A stretch of DNA of 38,157 nucleotides, from the NCBI GenBank assembly GCA_009377695.1, contig WHTP01000052.1, positions 1-38,157 on the forward strand. The letters are read 5' to 3'. The position numbers were made by a program, and so were the translations under genes. The stretch comes from Hyphomicrobiales bacterium. GTDB lineage: Bacteria > Pseudomonadota > Alphaproteobacteria > Rhizobiales > Xanthobacteraceae. This document shows, piece by piece, positions 23,972 to 33,061 of this stretch. The number at the start of each line of letters is the position of its first letter. The first letter of the stretch is position 1. The notes below the pieces were generated by a model. It saw only the letters and a program-made list of their open reading frames with translations, ran no database searches and was not told the origin of the DNA.

Positions 23972-25279
23972 ATGAAATCAGTCCGAATTTGCCTCGCACT
24001 CGTGGTGATGCTCGCGCTTTGCGCTTTCTCGGGACAGGCGGCGGCGGAGCAGAAGCCATTGTCAATCGATTCCGCCGATCGGCTCTTCCAGATCGGGGAG
24101 TTTGCCAAGGCTGGCGAACGATACGCCCGAATCGCCGCTGACCACCCCGACGACTATTCGGCAACTTTGCAGTTGGGTCGGATCGCACTCCTTTCCAACC
24201 GGCTTGACGATGCCGAGCATTGGCTGAAAAAGGCCATCGACCTGCGCCCCGGCGACGCCGACCCCAAGGTCATGCTCGCCGAGGTGTACTATCGCCGCGA
24301 CGATTTCGAAAAGGCGGTGGCTGCGTTGAACGGCGTCGACGTGAGTGCCAACTCGTTGATTGTCTCGCAGTATCCGACACTGAATGTCGCGAAGTTGCAG
24401 AGCTTCAAGGGCCAGACGCCCTATGAGGTGCACGGCGATGGGCAAATCACGCGTCTGAAGTTCCTGAGGACAGATCCGCTCCCGTTGGTCAGCGTGCGGG
24501 TAAACGGAGGCGATGAGGTCACTTTCTTCATCGACACCGGGGGCTCGGAGGTTGCGCTCGACACGGACTTCGCCCGGGAGCTTGGCGTCCCGCAATTCGG
24601 AGCGGTGCAAGGCACTTTTTCCGGCGGCCAGCACGCTGAGGTTCAACAAGGTCGGATCGAATCCCTCACGGTCGGCGACTGGACGGTAAAGAACCTGCCC
24701 GTCGCGATGCTCCCCCTGCGCCAGCTCTCGCAAAGCCTTGGTGCGAAGCGTATCGACGGTGTCATCGGGACTACTCTTTTCTACCATTTCCTTGCGACCC
24801 TCGATTATCCGCGCGGCGAACTTGTGTTACGACGGAAGACCGCGACAGGCCTGGAGCAACTGGAGGCAGCCTCGGGCAAGGGCGTCGCGGTTCCGTTCTG
24901 GATTGCCAGCGACCATTTCATGGTGGCTTGGGGGCGCGTGGAGACGCTTCCACCTGCGCTTCTCTTCGTCGACACCGGGCTGGCCGGCGCGGGAGTCAAG
25001 TTGGCAGAGTCGGTGATCAAGCAAGCTGGGATCAAGCTCGAGGAGGACAAAGCTTCCACAGGAGCGGGCGGCGGGGGGACGCTGAAGACCGTGCCCTACG
25101 TCGTGCGTCGGCTTTCGTTCGGGCCCGTGCAGCAAGAGAATGTCCCGGGGCTGTACGATGGGCCGTTCCCCTGGGAGAACCTTTTTGGCTTTCACCTCGC
25201 CGGCATGGTCGGCCACGATTTCTTCAAGCGCTATGCAGTCACCTTCGACTTTGAAAATATGAAGATCTTATTGCAGTAG
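23972..25279 (+). CDS. Exported TPR and retropepsin-like aspartyl protease protein
   Basis: 435 residues. A signal peptide (about 1-25, ALCAFSGQAAAE) is followed by TPR units (about 33-125: LFQIGEFAKAGERYARIAAD, LGRIALLSNRLDDAEHWLKK). Two retropepsin-like halves follow: the first with Asp188-Thr189-Gly190 (VTFFIDTGGSEVALD), the second with Asp334-Thr335-Gly336 (LLFVDTGLAGAGVKL). Each DTG is followed by a hydrophobic-Gly segment (IDGVIGTTLFYHFLATLDYP; GMVGHDFFKRYAVTFDFENM), as in clan AA proteases. With two DTG motifs in one chain it could form its own active site instead of dimerising. Substrate unknown. It converges with the dehydrogenase genes. Confidence 0.87.
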   Translation: MKSVRICLALVVMLALCAFSGQAAAEQKPLSIDSADRLFQIGEFAKAGERYARIAADHPDDYSATLQLGRIALLSNRLDDAEHWLKKAIDLRPGDADPKVMLAEVYYRRDDFEKAVAALNGVDVSANSLIVSQYPTLNVAKLQSFKGQTPYEVHGDGQITRLKFLRTDPLPLVSVRVNGGDEVTFFIDTGGSEVALDTDFARELGVPQFGAVQGTFSGGQHAEVQQGRIESLTVGDWTVKNLPVAMLPLRQLSQSLGAKRIDGVIGTTLFYHFLATLDYPRGELVLRRKTATGLEQLEAASGKGVAVPFWIASDHFMVAWGRVETLPPALLFVDTGLAGAGVKLAESVIKQAGIKLEEDKASTGAGGGGTLKTVPYVVRRLSFGPVQQENVPGLYDGPFPWENLFGFHLAGMVGHDFFKRYAVTFDFENMKILLQ

Positions 25280-25291
25280 TTAGTGCGTTAC

Positions 25292-25308
25292 GCCCGTCTT
25301 CGACGGGC
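25292..25308. terminator. Hairpin between convergent genes
   Basis: GCCCGTC (25292-25298), TTC loop, GACGGGC (25302-25308): a perfect seven-pair stem 12 bases after the protease stop and 45 bases from the GMC oxidoreductase stop. It probably serves both strands, although no long T run is present. Confidence 0.55.
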
Positions 25309-25353
25309 TAAGTCCGCGTATGACGACGGCAAGACCAGTCGCGCGAAAAGCTG

Positions 25354-27114
25354 TCACATCAGCTTGCCTGGATTGGGAAGGTACCTCGATTTGATCGCAT
25401 CCAGCGACCAATAGGCCAGTGCGCCCACCGTGTCGGTCGGATTGTAGCCCGCATTCTGCGGGAACGCCGAGGCGCCGATAGAAAAGACGTTCGGCACGTC
25501 CCAGGATTGGAGGTAGCGGTTCACGGCCGATGTCTGCGGATCGGTGCCCATGATCGCGCCGCCGGTGACGTGCGTCGTCTGATACGGCACGATGCTGAAC
25601 GGAACCGGTGGCCGTGACGCCATCATATGGGTTGGCTTCAGGGCCTTCGCGATTCCGATCATCTTGTCGATCAGGAATTCGCGCATGCGAATGTCGTTTG
25701 GCGCGAAGTCGAACGTCATCCGTGCGAGCGGTACGCCATAGATATCGCGATAGGTGGGATCGATATCGATATAGTTCTGTTTGCGGGCCATGCTGGATCC
25801 CTGGCAGCCGATCGCGAAGGAGCGATCGTACCACTGGTGCAAGGCTTGCTTCCACTTCGCGCCCCAACGCGGCGTGCCCGGTGGCAAGTGTACTTGCGTG
25901 ATCGGCCTGGCGCCGGTGGTGTGAACGGCGAGGTAGCCGCCGCCGATGAAGTCCACTTTGTCGTGGTCGAAATTGTCGCTGTTGAAGTCGTCCATCGTGG
26001 GGCCCATGGCGCCCGCGCCTGCAAAGGTGTTGAACCGCTTGTCCTCGAAAAAGGTCACGACGCTTGCAACTGTCTGATAGGCGAAGTTGCGGCCGACGAC
26101 GCCTTCGCCCTTGGCGGGGTCGTAAGGTTTGCCGATGCCGGAGACGAGCATCAAACGCACATTGTGGAACTGGAACGCGCACAGCAGCACGAGGGCGGCG
26201 GGCTGGAATGTCTCGATGCCGTTGGCATCGACATAGGTGACGCCGGTCGCCGTCTTCCCGTCTTTCGACATGTTGACGCGGGTGACGTGCGCCTCGCAAC
26301 GCAGCTCGAAATTCGGGTTGCGCATCGCGATCGGCAGCACGGTGTTGAGCGGGCTCGACTTCGACCAGTTGTAGCAGCCGAACCGTTCGCAGAAGCCGCA
26401 GTAGGTGCAGACGCCGAGCTCGACGCCATCGGGATTGACGTAGGCCTGGCTCAGGTTCGCGGCGGGGGTCGGAAACGGATGGTAGCCAAGCGATCGTGCC
26501 GTTTCACTGAACAGCGACCCGGCATACCCGATGTTGAGCGGTGGAGTCGGATAGTCCCGCTGACGCGGGCCCTCAAAAGGATTGCCGCCCGCCTGAATCT
26601 TGCCCTGGACGTTGCCGGCCTTGCCTGAAATGCCGCACACATATTCGAACTTGTCGTAGCTCGGCTCCAACTCGTCGTAGGTCACGCCCCAGTCTTGGAT
26701 CGACAAATCGTCGTCGATACGGTCCTTGCCATAACGCTTCTCGATGTGGCTGCGGAGCTGGAAATCCGCAGGCTGGAACCTGTAGGTCTGGCCATTCCAA
26801 TGCATGCCCGCGCCGCCCAGCCCGGTGCCGGGCAGAAAGGCACCGAGCCGACGCATCGGGAGGGCGGTCTCGTTCGGCGCGTTGCGGAAGGTGACCGTCT
26901 CCTTGGAAAGATCCTGGAACATGTCTCCGCGAACGCTGTAACGCAGCTCGTCGAGGGCGTTCGGCGCGGTGAAGTCAGGGATCGTGTCGCGAAAGCGACC
27001 GCGTTCCAGGCCGACGATCCTCAGTCCGGTACCGGCGAGCTCGCGTGCGGCGATGCCGCCCGTCCATCCCATACCGACAATCACGACATCGACAGGCGGC
27101 ATTTGTCGCGCCAT
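25354..27114 (-). CDS. GMC-family FAD oxidoreductase, large subunit of a gluconate/sugar dehydrogenase-like complex
   Basis: 586 residues. The FAD-binding start VDVVIVGMGWTGGIAARELA (Gly14, Gly16, Gly19) and PGTGLGGAGMHWNGQTYRF are typical. The active-site pair is His515 (TTHVTGGAIMG) and Asn558 (NAGYNPTDTVGAL). Four cysteines (Cys236, 239, 242, 247 in CTYCGFCERFGC) resemble the iron-sulfur ligand region of membrane FAD dehydrogenases for glucose or fructose. It oxidises an alcohol or sugar acid; the substrate is not fixed. AAGGAG stands eight bases before the ATG. The gene follows subunit 3 by 22 bases. It has no signal of its own and probably rides out with the Tat-bearing subunit. Confidence 0.93.
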   Translation of the reverse strand: MARQMPPVDVVIVGMGWTGGIAARELAGTGLRIVGLERGRFRDTIPDFTAPNALDELRYSVRGDMFQDLSKETVTFRNAPNETALPMRRLGAFLPGTGLGGAGMHWNGQTYRFQPADFQLRSHIEKRYGKDRIDDDLSIQDWGVTYDELEPSYDKFEYVCGISGKAGNVQGKIQAGGNPFEGPRQRDYPTPPLNIGYAGSLFSETARSLGYHPFPTPAANLSQAYVNPDGVELGVCTYCGFCERFGCYNWSKSSPLNTVLPIAMRNPNFELRCEAHVTRVNMSKDGKTATGVTYVDANGIETFQPAALVLLCAFQFHNVRLMLVSGIGKPYDPAKGEGVVGRNFAYQTVASVVTFFEDKRFNTFAGAGAMGPTMDDFNSDNFDHDKVDFIGGGYLAVHTTGARPITQVHLPPGTPRWGAKWKQALHQWYDRSFAIGCQGSSMARKQNYIDIDPTYRDIYGVPLARMTFDFAPNDIRMREFLIDKMIGIAKALKPTHMMASRPPVPFSIVPYQTTHVTGGAIMGTDPQTSAVNRYLQSWDVPNVFSIGASAFPQNAGYNPTDTVGALAYWSLDAIKSRYLPNPGKLM

Positions 27115-27136
27115 AGCGGAATCTCCTTGTCAGCGT

Positions 27137-27823
27137 TCAGCCGCCGATGGCCAGGGGAGGAGTGACATAGGCCTCACCCTTGAGGGAGACCGCGGGCGTG
27201 AGGACCGGCGTTGCGCCGGGGAAGCCGATCATCTTCCACGCTGCCATATTGCGATTGCCGCCATACAACGGATCGCTGAGATAGCCTTCGGCTGTGTTCT
27301 CGCGGATCATCTCGAAGAACGCCGCCGGGGGGATGCCCTCGAGATCGACCTTGCTGGCGGCGAGGGCTTCAAGGACGTCGTCCTGGTCTTCCGCGGAAAG
27401 GTCCGCGAAATCTTTGTCCTTGGCACCGCGGCACCAGCGGTCCAGCGCCAACAGGCCCTTGCGATAGAACGTCGCCGGCGGCAACGCGAACTGCCATCCT
27501 TGGCTCGGCGTACCAGTGCCCCACGGGCCCTGCATGTACCATTCAGCAGCCGCGCCAAACCGGCCGGCAAGCTGCCGATCGATATACGTGACGACGCCTG
27601 CGTCCACGCCACCCGGACCGGTTTGATCAGCAGGAATGAGCCGGTCCACGATCGCGTTGAGCGTCGTGACCTCCGGCGAGGTGAGAAATGCGTAGCCTTG
27701 CCATCCGGCCTCCGGTGCTTGCGCGCCGGCCGGCGTGGGTGCGCCCGCGACGACGGCCGAAGCGGCGGCGCCGGCCATCAGGAACTTGCGGCGCGAAACG
27801 CTGTTGCGGGCATCGTTGCTCAT
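27137..27823 (-). CDS. Gluconate 2-dehydrogenase subunit 3 family protein (Tat-exported small subunit)
   Basis: 228 residues. The N-terminus is a twin-arginine signal (SVSRRKFLMAGAAASAVVAG). The mature part shows LTSPEVTTLNAIVDRLIPAD, the usual opening of the family, then GPGGVDAGVVTYIDRQLAG and a C-terminal FFEMIRENTAEGYLSDPLYG and NRNMAAWKMIGFPG. In known complexes this subunit chaperones and co-exports the flavoprotein. The ATG overlaps the stop of the cytochrome gene (ATGA), so the three genes form one unit in the order cytochrome, subunit 3, flavoprotein. Confidence 0.93.
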   Translation of the reverse strand: MSNDARNSVSRRKFLMAGAAASAVVAGAPTPAGAQAPEAGWQGYAFLTSPEVTTLNAIVDRLIPADQTGPGGVDAGVVTYIDRQLAGRFGAAAEWYMQGPWGTGTPSQGWQFALPPATFYRKGLLALDRWCRGAKDKDFADLSAEDQDDVLEALAASKVDLEGIPPAAFFEMIRENTAEGYLSDPLYGGNRNMAAWKMIGFPGATPVLTPAVSLKGEAYVTPPLAIGG

Positions 27824-29049
27824 TTCTGGCCTCTCGTGACGGGTGTGAGCGTCCTCAGATAGGCGATGACATTGGCGCGCTGGGTGTTGGCGGAGATGCC
27901 CGCGAAGGTCATCATCGTGCGAGGCGCGAAGTGTTGGGGATTTTGCAGGAACGCATCGAGGTTGGCCTGGTCCCAGACGCCCCCGTGCTGCTTCAATGAC
28001 TGCGAGTAGTTGTAGCCGGCAACGCCGGCGATCCTGCGGTCGAACACGCCGTAGAGGTTCGGCCCGACGCGCGTGCCGCCATTCGCATCGAAGGTATGAC
28101 AGGCGGAGCAGATGCCTTGGATATAGGCGTGCCCAGCCGCGGCATCGCCGCCTTGCGCAGGCGCCGCTGCCGGCGCGCGCTTGGCAGCGGCCGCAGGAGG
28201 CGGGGGCGCTGCCGCGATCTGCACGCCGAAATGTTTCTCGAGCTGATGTCGCCAGTCGGGATCCGCAAGAAGGGTCGTCGCACTATTCGCGGTGACGCGC
28301 GGGCCGGACCGAAGCAGTTCGGTCGTGGTCTGGATTTCGGGCCGGTCCCAGCGTCCATGAAACTTCACGAGCGAGAACGGCACCGCGACCAGATCGCTGC
28401 CGAAGTCGAGGAAGCCACCCGTTTCCACCAGAGCCAGCGCGGCCTGGCGCGTTGTGCTGTCGATGGCGATGGCCTTGATCGTGCCGACGCTGGTACCGGG
28501 CCGATCTTGCGTGGTCACATGCTGACCGACCAGATTCGATGTGGTGACGTACCAATCCTTGGATGTGCTGCGGTCTTGCGCAGGCGATTGGGTCGGCGAC
28601 GCGGCCTGGCCGAGCGTTGACGGCGGGGCGCCGGCTTGCTTGTCGCTCTCTTCTTTTTTTTTCGGCGAAGCGTCGGCCGTTGGTCGTGATCTAGCAGAAG
28701 CCGCCGCGGCGGCCGCTGATGTGGCAGAGGGCGCGGGCGGATGCGGCTTGCGGTCAGTGCCGGGAACAGGCGTTGACAACACCATCGGCGGCAATGCGAC
28801 AAGGCCGAGCAGCCTCATCGCCTCGCCGGTTGTAATCGAGCAGCCGACGCCGTCTCCGGCCTTGGCACTCGCCTGCGCGTTCGTCACAAGGCCGGCGACC
28901 GTCGCGCGGATGTCCGCCGTGGCGGTTGCCATCGCCATCTGAATACGGGTGAGGTCTTCGGCACAAGCCGCAAGTGTCGGTCCAGTTTGAAACGCAACCA
29001 CCGTCGCGACAGTAGCTTTGGCAATATTTGTGAAGAGCCGGCGTTTCAT
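27820..29049 (-). CDS. Exported PRC-barrel / cytochrome c fusion protein
   Basis: 409 residues from ATG 29049; a TTG nine codons earlier is less likely. A signal-like start (MKRRLFTNIAKATVATVVAF) leads to a small helical part with Cys28 or Cys29 and Cys70, then a Pro/Ser/Ala/Lys-rich linker (about 95-165). A PRC-barrel-like domain follows at about 168-232 (LVGQHVTTQDRPGTSVGTIK, FGSDLVAVPFSLVKF), a second Ala/Pro linker, and a class I cytochrome c at about 300-405 with heme motif Cys314-Ser-Ala-Cys317-His318 and a probable axial Met (RTMMTFAG, 379 or 380). It should take electrons from the flavoprotein. Usual partners are tri-heme cytochromes, so a single heme with a PRC domain is unusual. Confidence 0.86.
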   Translation of the reverse strand: MKRRLFTNIAKATVATVVAFQTGPTLAACAEDLTRIQMAMATATADIRATVAGLVTNAQASAKAGDGVGCSITTGEAMRLLGLVALPPMVLSTPVPGTDRKPHPPAPSATSAAAAAASARSRPTADASPKKKEESDKQAGAPPSTLGQAASPTQSPAQDRSTSKDWYVTTSNLVGQHVTTQDRPGTSVGTIKAIAIDSTTRQAALALVETGGFLDFGSDLVAVPFSLVKFHGRWDRPEIQTTTELLRSGPRVTANSATTLLADPDWRHQLEKHFGVQIAAAPPPPAAAAKRAPAAAPAQGGDAAAGHAYIQGICSACHTFDANGGTRVGPNLYGVFDRRIAGVAGYNYSQSLKQHGGVWDQANLDAFLQNPQHFAPRTMMTFAGISANTQRANVIAYLRTLTPVTRGQK

Positions 29050-29355
29050 CGGCGCTCGCTGCGGCGAAGGCTGCAACAGATCGATGCAGGTGATTGAAAC
29101 GCAGCCGGCTTGCCGAAGGCTTAGGGAAGCCAGGAAACTCTCCCCAAAATTGTTCTAAACAAGCTGGAGAGGCATCTCCTGGACGGCATGTTCGCCTGAT
29201 CCTGAAATTCCCCTTAGCGCGCCTTCGACTCAAATAAGCCGGACTTCTTCCTCGAATAACGCGAGTCCCATTTCTCTGAAATAAACGTTACGGACGCCCG
29301 GATGGACAGCGATCGAAGCGAAGCCGTGCTTCCAGCGCCCAACTGAACGCCTCCA

Positions 29356-32300
29356 TTATGCGGCGCTCGCGATTCTCTTTCTGTGTGAAACGAGTTCGCG
29401 GGCGATCTCGCGACTGGATCGGGGAGGACTGAACAGGTAGCCCTGCATTTCGATGCAGCCCATCGCACGAAGGGCCTTCATCTGCCGCTTGGTCTCGACA
29501 CCTTCTGCGGTTGTGGTCATGTCGAGGCTGTTGGCGAGCGTGATGATGGCCTGCACAATGGCAACCGCATCGTCGCCGTTCGAAAGATCATTGATAAAGG
29601 AGCGATCGATCTTGATCTTGTCGAATGGGAAGCTCCGCAGGTAGCTGAGCGAGGAATATCCGGTGCCGAAATCGTCCATGGAGATGCGTACGCCGAGATC
29701 ACGCAGCTGATGCAGCCGCCGGAGTGTCGTTTCGTTGCTCTGCATGAGCACCGATTCCGTGATTTCCAGTTCCAGACGGCTCGGCGCAAGACCGGCCGCT
29801 GCCAAGGCGCTGATGACCGTCTGCGGAAGACCCTGATTCCGGAATTGCACCGGTGAGACGTTGACTGCAACTTTGATATCGCCCGGCCAAGTTGCTGCCT
29901 CGGCGCAGGCCTGCCGCAGCACCCACTCGCCGATCGCGTTGATGAGGCCGGTCTCTTCCGCCACGGGGATGAATTCGGCCGGCGGGATAATACCACGTTC
30001 GGGGTGGTACCAGCGCAAGAGGGCTTCGCACCCACTCACTTCGTTGTCTGCCAGCCTCACGAGCGGCTGGTAATGCAATTCGAACTCTTTTTTGATGAGG
30101 GCTTTTCGCAGATCGACTTCGAGCGACCGCCGCATCTTCATGCGCGCATCCATCTCGGGTTTGAAATAGCGGAAGGTGCCGCGCCCTTCGGACTTGGCCC
30201 CATAGAGAGCCATGTCCGCGCACTTCAACAGCTGATCCACCTCGGTGCCGTCATCGGGAGCCAGTGCGATGCCAATGCTGATATCGACAACGACCTGATG
30301 ACCGCTCAGCTCGTAGAACGTCTCCGTCACCACGTCCCGAAGCTGTTGTGCTAGCACTGCGGCGCCCGTCGGCTGCTGTACTCCGGTCTGGACAATCGCG
30401 AACTCGTCGCCGCCCAACCGCGCGAAAATATCGGCATCGCGCAGGCAAGTGCGCATCCGGGCCGTCACGGCTATAAGAAGCTCATCGCCTGCCGAGTGAC
30501 CAAGCGTGTCGTTGACACGTTTGAAATGATCGAGATCGAGGTACAGAACCGCCAGCTGTTCGCCTCTGCGGACAAATGAAAGCTCGTGTTCGAGCTTTTC
30601 ACGCAATAACGCACGGTTTGGCAAATCCGTGAGCGCATCATAGTGGGCCAAGTGTGCGATTCGTTGCTCGGTGTTCTTCCGATCGGTTACGTCCTCGACG
30701 ACGCCGAGCAGATACTGAGCGTTTCCATGTCCGTCCTGAATTGTGAGCCTGCGTGAGAAGATGCAGCGCAAGCCTCCGGTCGCGGCGTCGATCTGCCGTT
30801 CGTCAAAGACCGGCTCATTGGCTTCCAGCAATTCATCGTCGCGTGCGTTGATTCGATCGGCTTGCGCCTTCGAAAAGACTTCATATGATGTCTTGCCCAA
30901 GATGTTGGCGCGAGAGACGCCCCAAAAACTCTCGGCTGCCCGATTCACCAAGACATATCGCCGATCGCGTGCATTCTTCACATAGATGATCGCCGGCACG
31001 TTTTCGATGATCTGATCCAGAAATTCCCGATTGCGATCGCGCTCTTCCTCCAGCTCGTGACGTTCCGTCACATCCTCGATGACGCTGATGAGATACCTCG
31101 GCTGACCGCCATCCCCGCGGATGGTAATTCGTCTCGACGTAAAAATGCGTCCGGTGTCGGTGCCGCCGAGGTTACGGTGCTCGCCAAAAAATGTCGGACC
31201 ATCTGCCTGCGCGGCGTTGTTGTCGTGCTCGGTCATGATGTCGGCCTGTGCCTTCGGGAACAGCTCGTACGGGGTCTTTCCGATGGCGTCGCGGCGGTCG
31301 AAGCTCCAAAGGTTTTCAGCGGCCCGGTTTGCGAGAACAAATCTGCGTGTGGCCGCATCCTTCACGACAATCGTCACTGGAACGTTTTCGATGATTTGGT
31401 CCAGGAACTCTCGATTGCGATCGCGTTCCTGCTCCGCTTGCCGCTGCTCAGTGATGTCTTCAAACATCGCCACCCATCCGCCGTTAGCCATAGGGTGATC
31501 CACAACGCGCAACGAGCGGCCGCGGACATTTTCCACGATCTTTGTCGTGGTCTCGCCCGCGCGTACGCCGGCCAGGATGGATGCAAGGAACTGCTCGGGA
31601 TCACCGGTGAAGTCGCCGGTCGCTTTGCGATAATTCATAAGATCGAGCAACGACAGGCCCAGCAGAGATTCGGCGGGCAAGCCCATCATCTCTCTGTATC
31701 GTTCGTTGAACAGGACAACGTGGCCTTGTGCATCGAACATGCCAAGACCGTGCACCATGTTGTTGAGCGCGGTGTCCAATTGCAGCTTTTGTTCGCGCAG
31801 CAGCGTCTCTGTCTTGCCGTGTGCGCGCAAAAGGTTGTGCCGCTCTGTGACGTCTTCATGGGTAGCCACCCAACCGCCGTCTGGCATCGGTTGGTTCACG
31901 AGTTGAATCGAGCGTCCGTCGGGTAGTTCCGTGATAAAGTTTGTGGTCTTCCCTTGAACGTTGGCGGATCCGATCTGCGCGATATATTGTTCGATGTTGC
32001 GAGAGAAACTGCCTGTCTCCTTGCGATGGCGGAGCAATTCTTCGAACTTGCAACCCGGCTTAACCACGTCCGGGGATAGTCCATACATCGCGATGTACTT
32101 GCGGTTGACGACGGCGATTCGTTGCGACGAATCGAACAGCAGCAGGCCCTGCGACATGTTATTGAGTGCCGCGTCGAATTGGCTGTTGGTGTTGGCCAGC
32201 GTGCCGAGCGTCTGATCGAGCACTTTGAGGGGAAAAGTCCTGATGGCGAGGAACATGCCGGCGCCGAACAGGCAGCTCAATAGCGAGAGCAGGGCGGTCT

Positions 32301-32718
32301 CGCGCAAGAGTCCTTGCAAGCTTGTTTCGAGCTCGACGCGCCCGACCTGCGCGCCGGTCACGACAATCGGGCTGCTGCGGACCAGCAAAGGAGACGAAAG
32401 CTGCGGCCCTTCGTCGAGCACGAGCGCGCCGCGGGCACTAACGATGCGCTTGCGCAGGCTGTCGGACTCGACATCAGTCTGCTCAAGCAGATCGGAAAGC
32501 CGTGCCGGCTGGTACTTCCACAGCGTGTCATGCGTATGGATGTACTTCGCGACCAAGCGAGCATCGAGGTCGGCCTTGGAGTTGAGAAGGCTGACCATAT
32601 TGGCATAGCCGACTGCGAAATAGCCGACTGGCAATGAAACGGCCGTGGCGACCGCAACGAACAGGCCAATCGCGCGCAGCAGTATCCGAAGGGAGGTTGG
32701 TTTCGCGAACGGTGCCAT
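29356..32718 (-). CDS. Membrane PAS-GGDEF-EAL protein (cyclic-di-GMP synthesis and breakdown)
   Basis: 1120 residues. Two membrane segments (about 13-38 and 141-160) enclose a periplasmic sensor of about 100 residues. Four PAS units follow in two related pairs: 180-292 and 313-425 (FDAALNNMSQGL, LDTALNNMVHGL), then 435-553 and 562-680 (both beginning NREFLDQIIENVP). The GGDEF domain (about 690-850) has Gly769-Gly770-Asp771-Glu772-Phe773 and an inhibitory-site motif Arg760-x-x-Asp763. The EAL domain (about 865-1110) has Glu898-Ala-Leu, DDFGTGYSSLSYL and KIDRSFI. Both catalytic motifs are intact, so it could make or degrade c-di-GMP, a signal that governs motility. The 279-base gap before the cytochrome gene shows no gene. 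Confidence 0.95.
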   Translation of the reverse strand: MAPFAKPTSLRILLRAIGLFVAVATAVSLPVGYFAVGYANMVSLLNSKADLDARLVAKYIHTHDTLWKYQPARLSDLLEQTDVESDSLRKRIVSARGALVLDEGPQLSSPLLVRSSPIVVTGAQVGRVELETSLQGLLRETALLSLLSCLFGAGMFLAIRTFPLKVLDQTLGTLANTNSQFDAALNNMSQGLLLFDSSQRIAVVNRKYIAMYGLSPDVVKPGCKFEELLRHRKETGSFSRNIEQYIAQIGSANVQGKTTNFITELPDGRSIQLVNQPMPDGGWVATHEDVTERHNLLRAHGKTETLLREQKLQLDTALNNMVHGLGMFDAQGHVVLFNERYREMMGLPAESLLGLSLLDLMNYRKATGDFTGDPEQFLASILAGVRAGETTTKIVENVRGRSLRVVDHPMANGGWVAMFEDITEQRQAEQERDRNREFLDQIIENVPVTIVVKDAATRRFVLANRAAENLWSFDRRDAIGKTPYELFPKAQADIMTEHDNNAAQADGPTFFGEHRNLGGTDTGRIFTSRRITIRGDGGQPRYLISVIEDVTERHELEEERDRNREFLDQIIENVPAIIYVKNARDRRYVLVNRAAESFWGVSRANILGKTSYEVFSKAQADRINARDDELLEANEPVFDERQIDAATGGLRCIFSRRLTIQDGHGNAQYLLGVVEDVTDRKNTEQRIAHLAHYDALTDLPNRALLREKLEHELSFVRRGEQLAVLYLDLDHFKRVNDTLGHSAGDELLIAVTARMRTCLRDADIFARLGGDEFAIVQTGVQQPTGAAVLAQQLRDVVTETFYELSGHQVVVDISIGIALAPDDGTEVDQLLKCADMALYGAKSEGRGTFRYFKPEMDARMKMRRSLEVDLRKALIKKEFELHYQPLVRLADNEVSGCEALLRWYHPERGIIPPAEFIPVAEETGLINAIGEWVLRQACAEAATWPGDIKVAVNVSPVQFRNQGLPQTVISALAAAGLAPSRLELEITESVLMQSNETTLRRLHQLRDLGVRISMDDFGTGYSSLSYLRSFPFDKIKIDRSFINDLSNGDDAVAIVQAIITLANSLDMTTTAEGVETKRQMKALRAMGCIEMQGYLFSPPRSSREIARELVSHRKRIASAA

Positions 32719-33061
32719 CTATTCAACGACCGACAGGTTACCGGTGGCGTACGAGGCGGTTGCCGCCCCCGATTCCACCGATCCGCAGCATATCCACTGA
32801 TGCGATGTTGTTGAGCCCGAGAACGGCAATGAGGAGTCCGAAGCGAGGGACTATCGAGACCGCGGTAACTCTTCCTGCAAACATGCAGGAAATAGATCAG
32901 AGCTTGCCTACATTGGCCGCAAGATTCCAATTCGAGTAAGCGCCCATGGGCGCGTATTGCTGGTGTTGGTAAAGGAGCGCTAACTGATGACGATAAAAAT
33001 CAACGCACATGGAACTCCGCCGCAGCAACGTTTTTGAGCACCTGCTGACATGCACCGGCGG
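32719..33061. other. 343-base gap with little content
   Basis: It lies between the start of the GGDEF-EAL gene and the end of a Bug receptor gene. It holds a perfect 14-base palindrome GCGCCCATGGGCGC (about 32939-32952) and one short plus-strand frame listed separately. I see no RNA gene or longer coding pattern. The promoter of the GGDEF-EAL gene must lie here, but no clear box is visible. Confidence 0.5.
32987..33037 (+). pseudogene. 16-codon frame, possible cut-off start of an alpha/beta hydrolase gene
   Basis: AAAGGAG stands ten bases before an ATG that reads MTIKINAHGTPPQQRF and then stops. I have seen similar N-termini in alpha/beta-hydrolase-family proteins of related bacteria. The frame ends next to the 3' end of the convergent Bug receptor gene. 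It may be a gene start left when the Bug/racemase pair moved in, or a chance frame. Confidence 0.3.

Noticed and set aside
25280-26299. Minus-strand frame overlapping the GMC oxidoreductase in another phase
   Set aside because: It is rich in Arg/His without hydrophobic pattern, while the GMC frame carries FAD and active-site motifs throughout.
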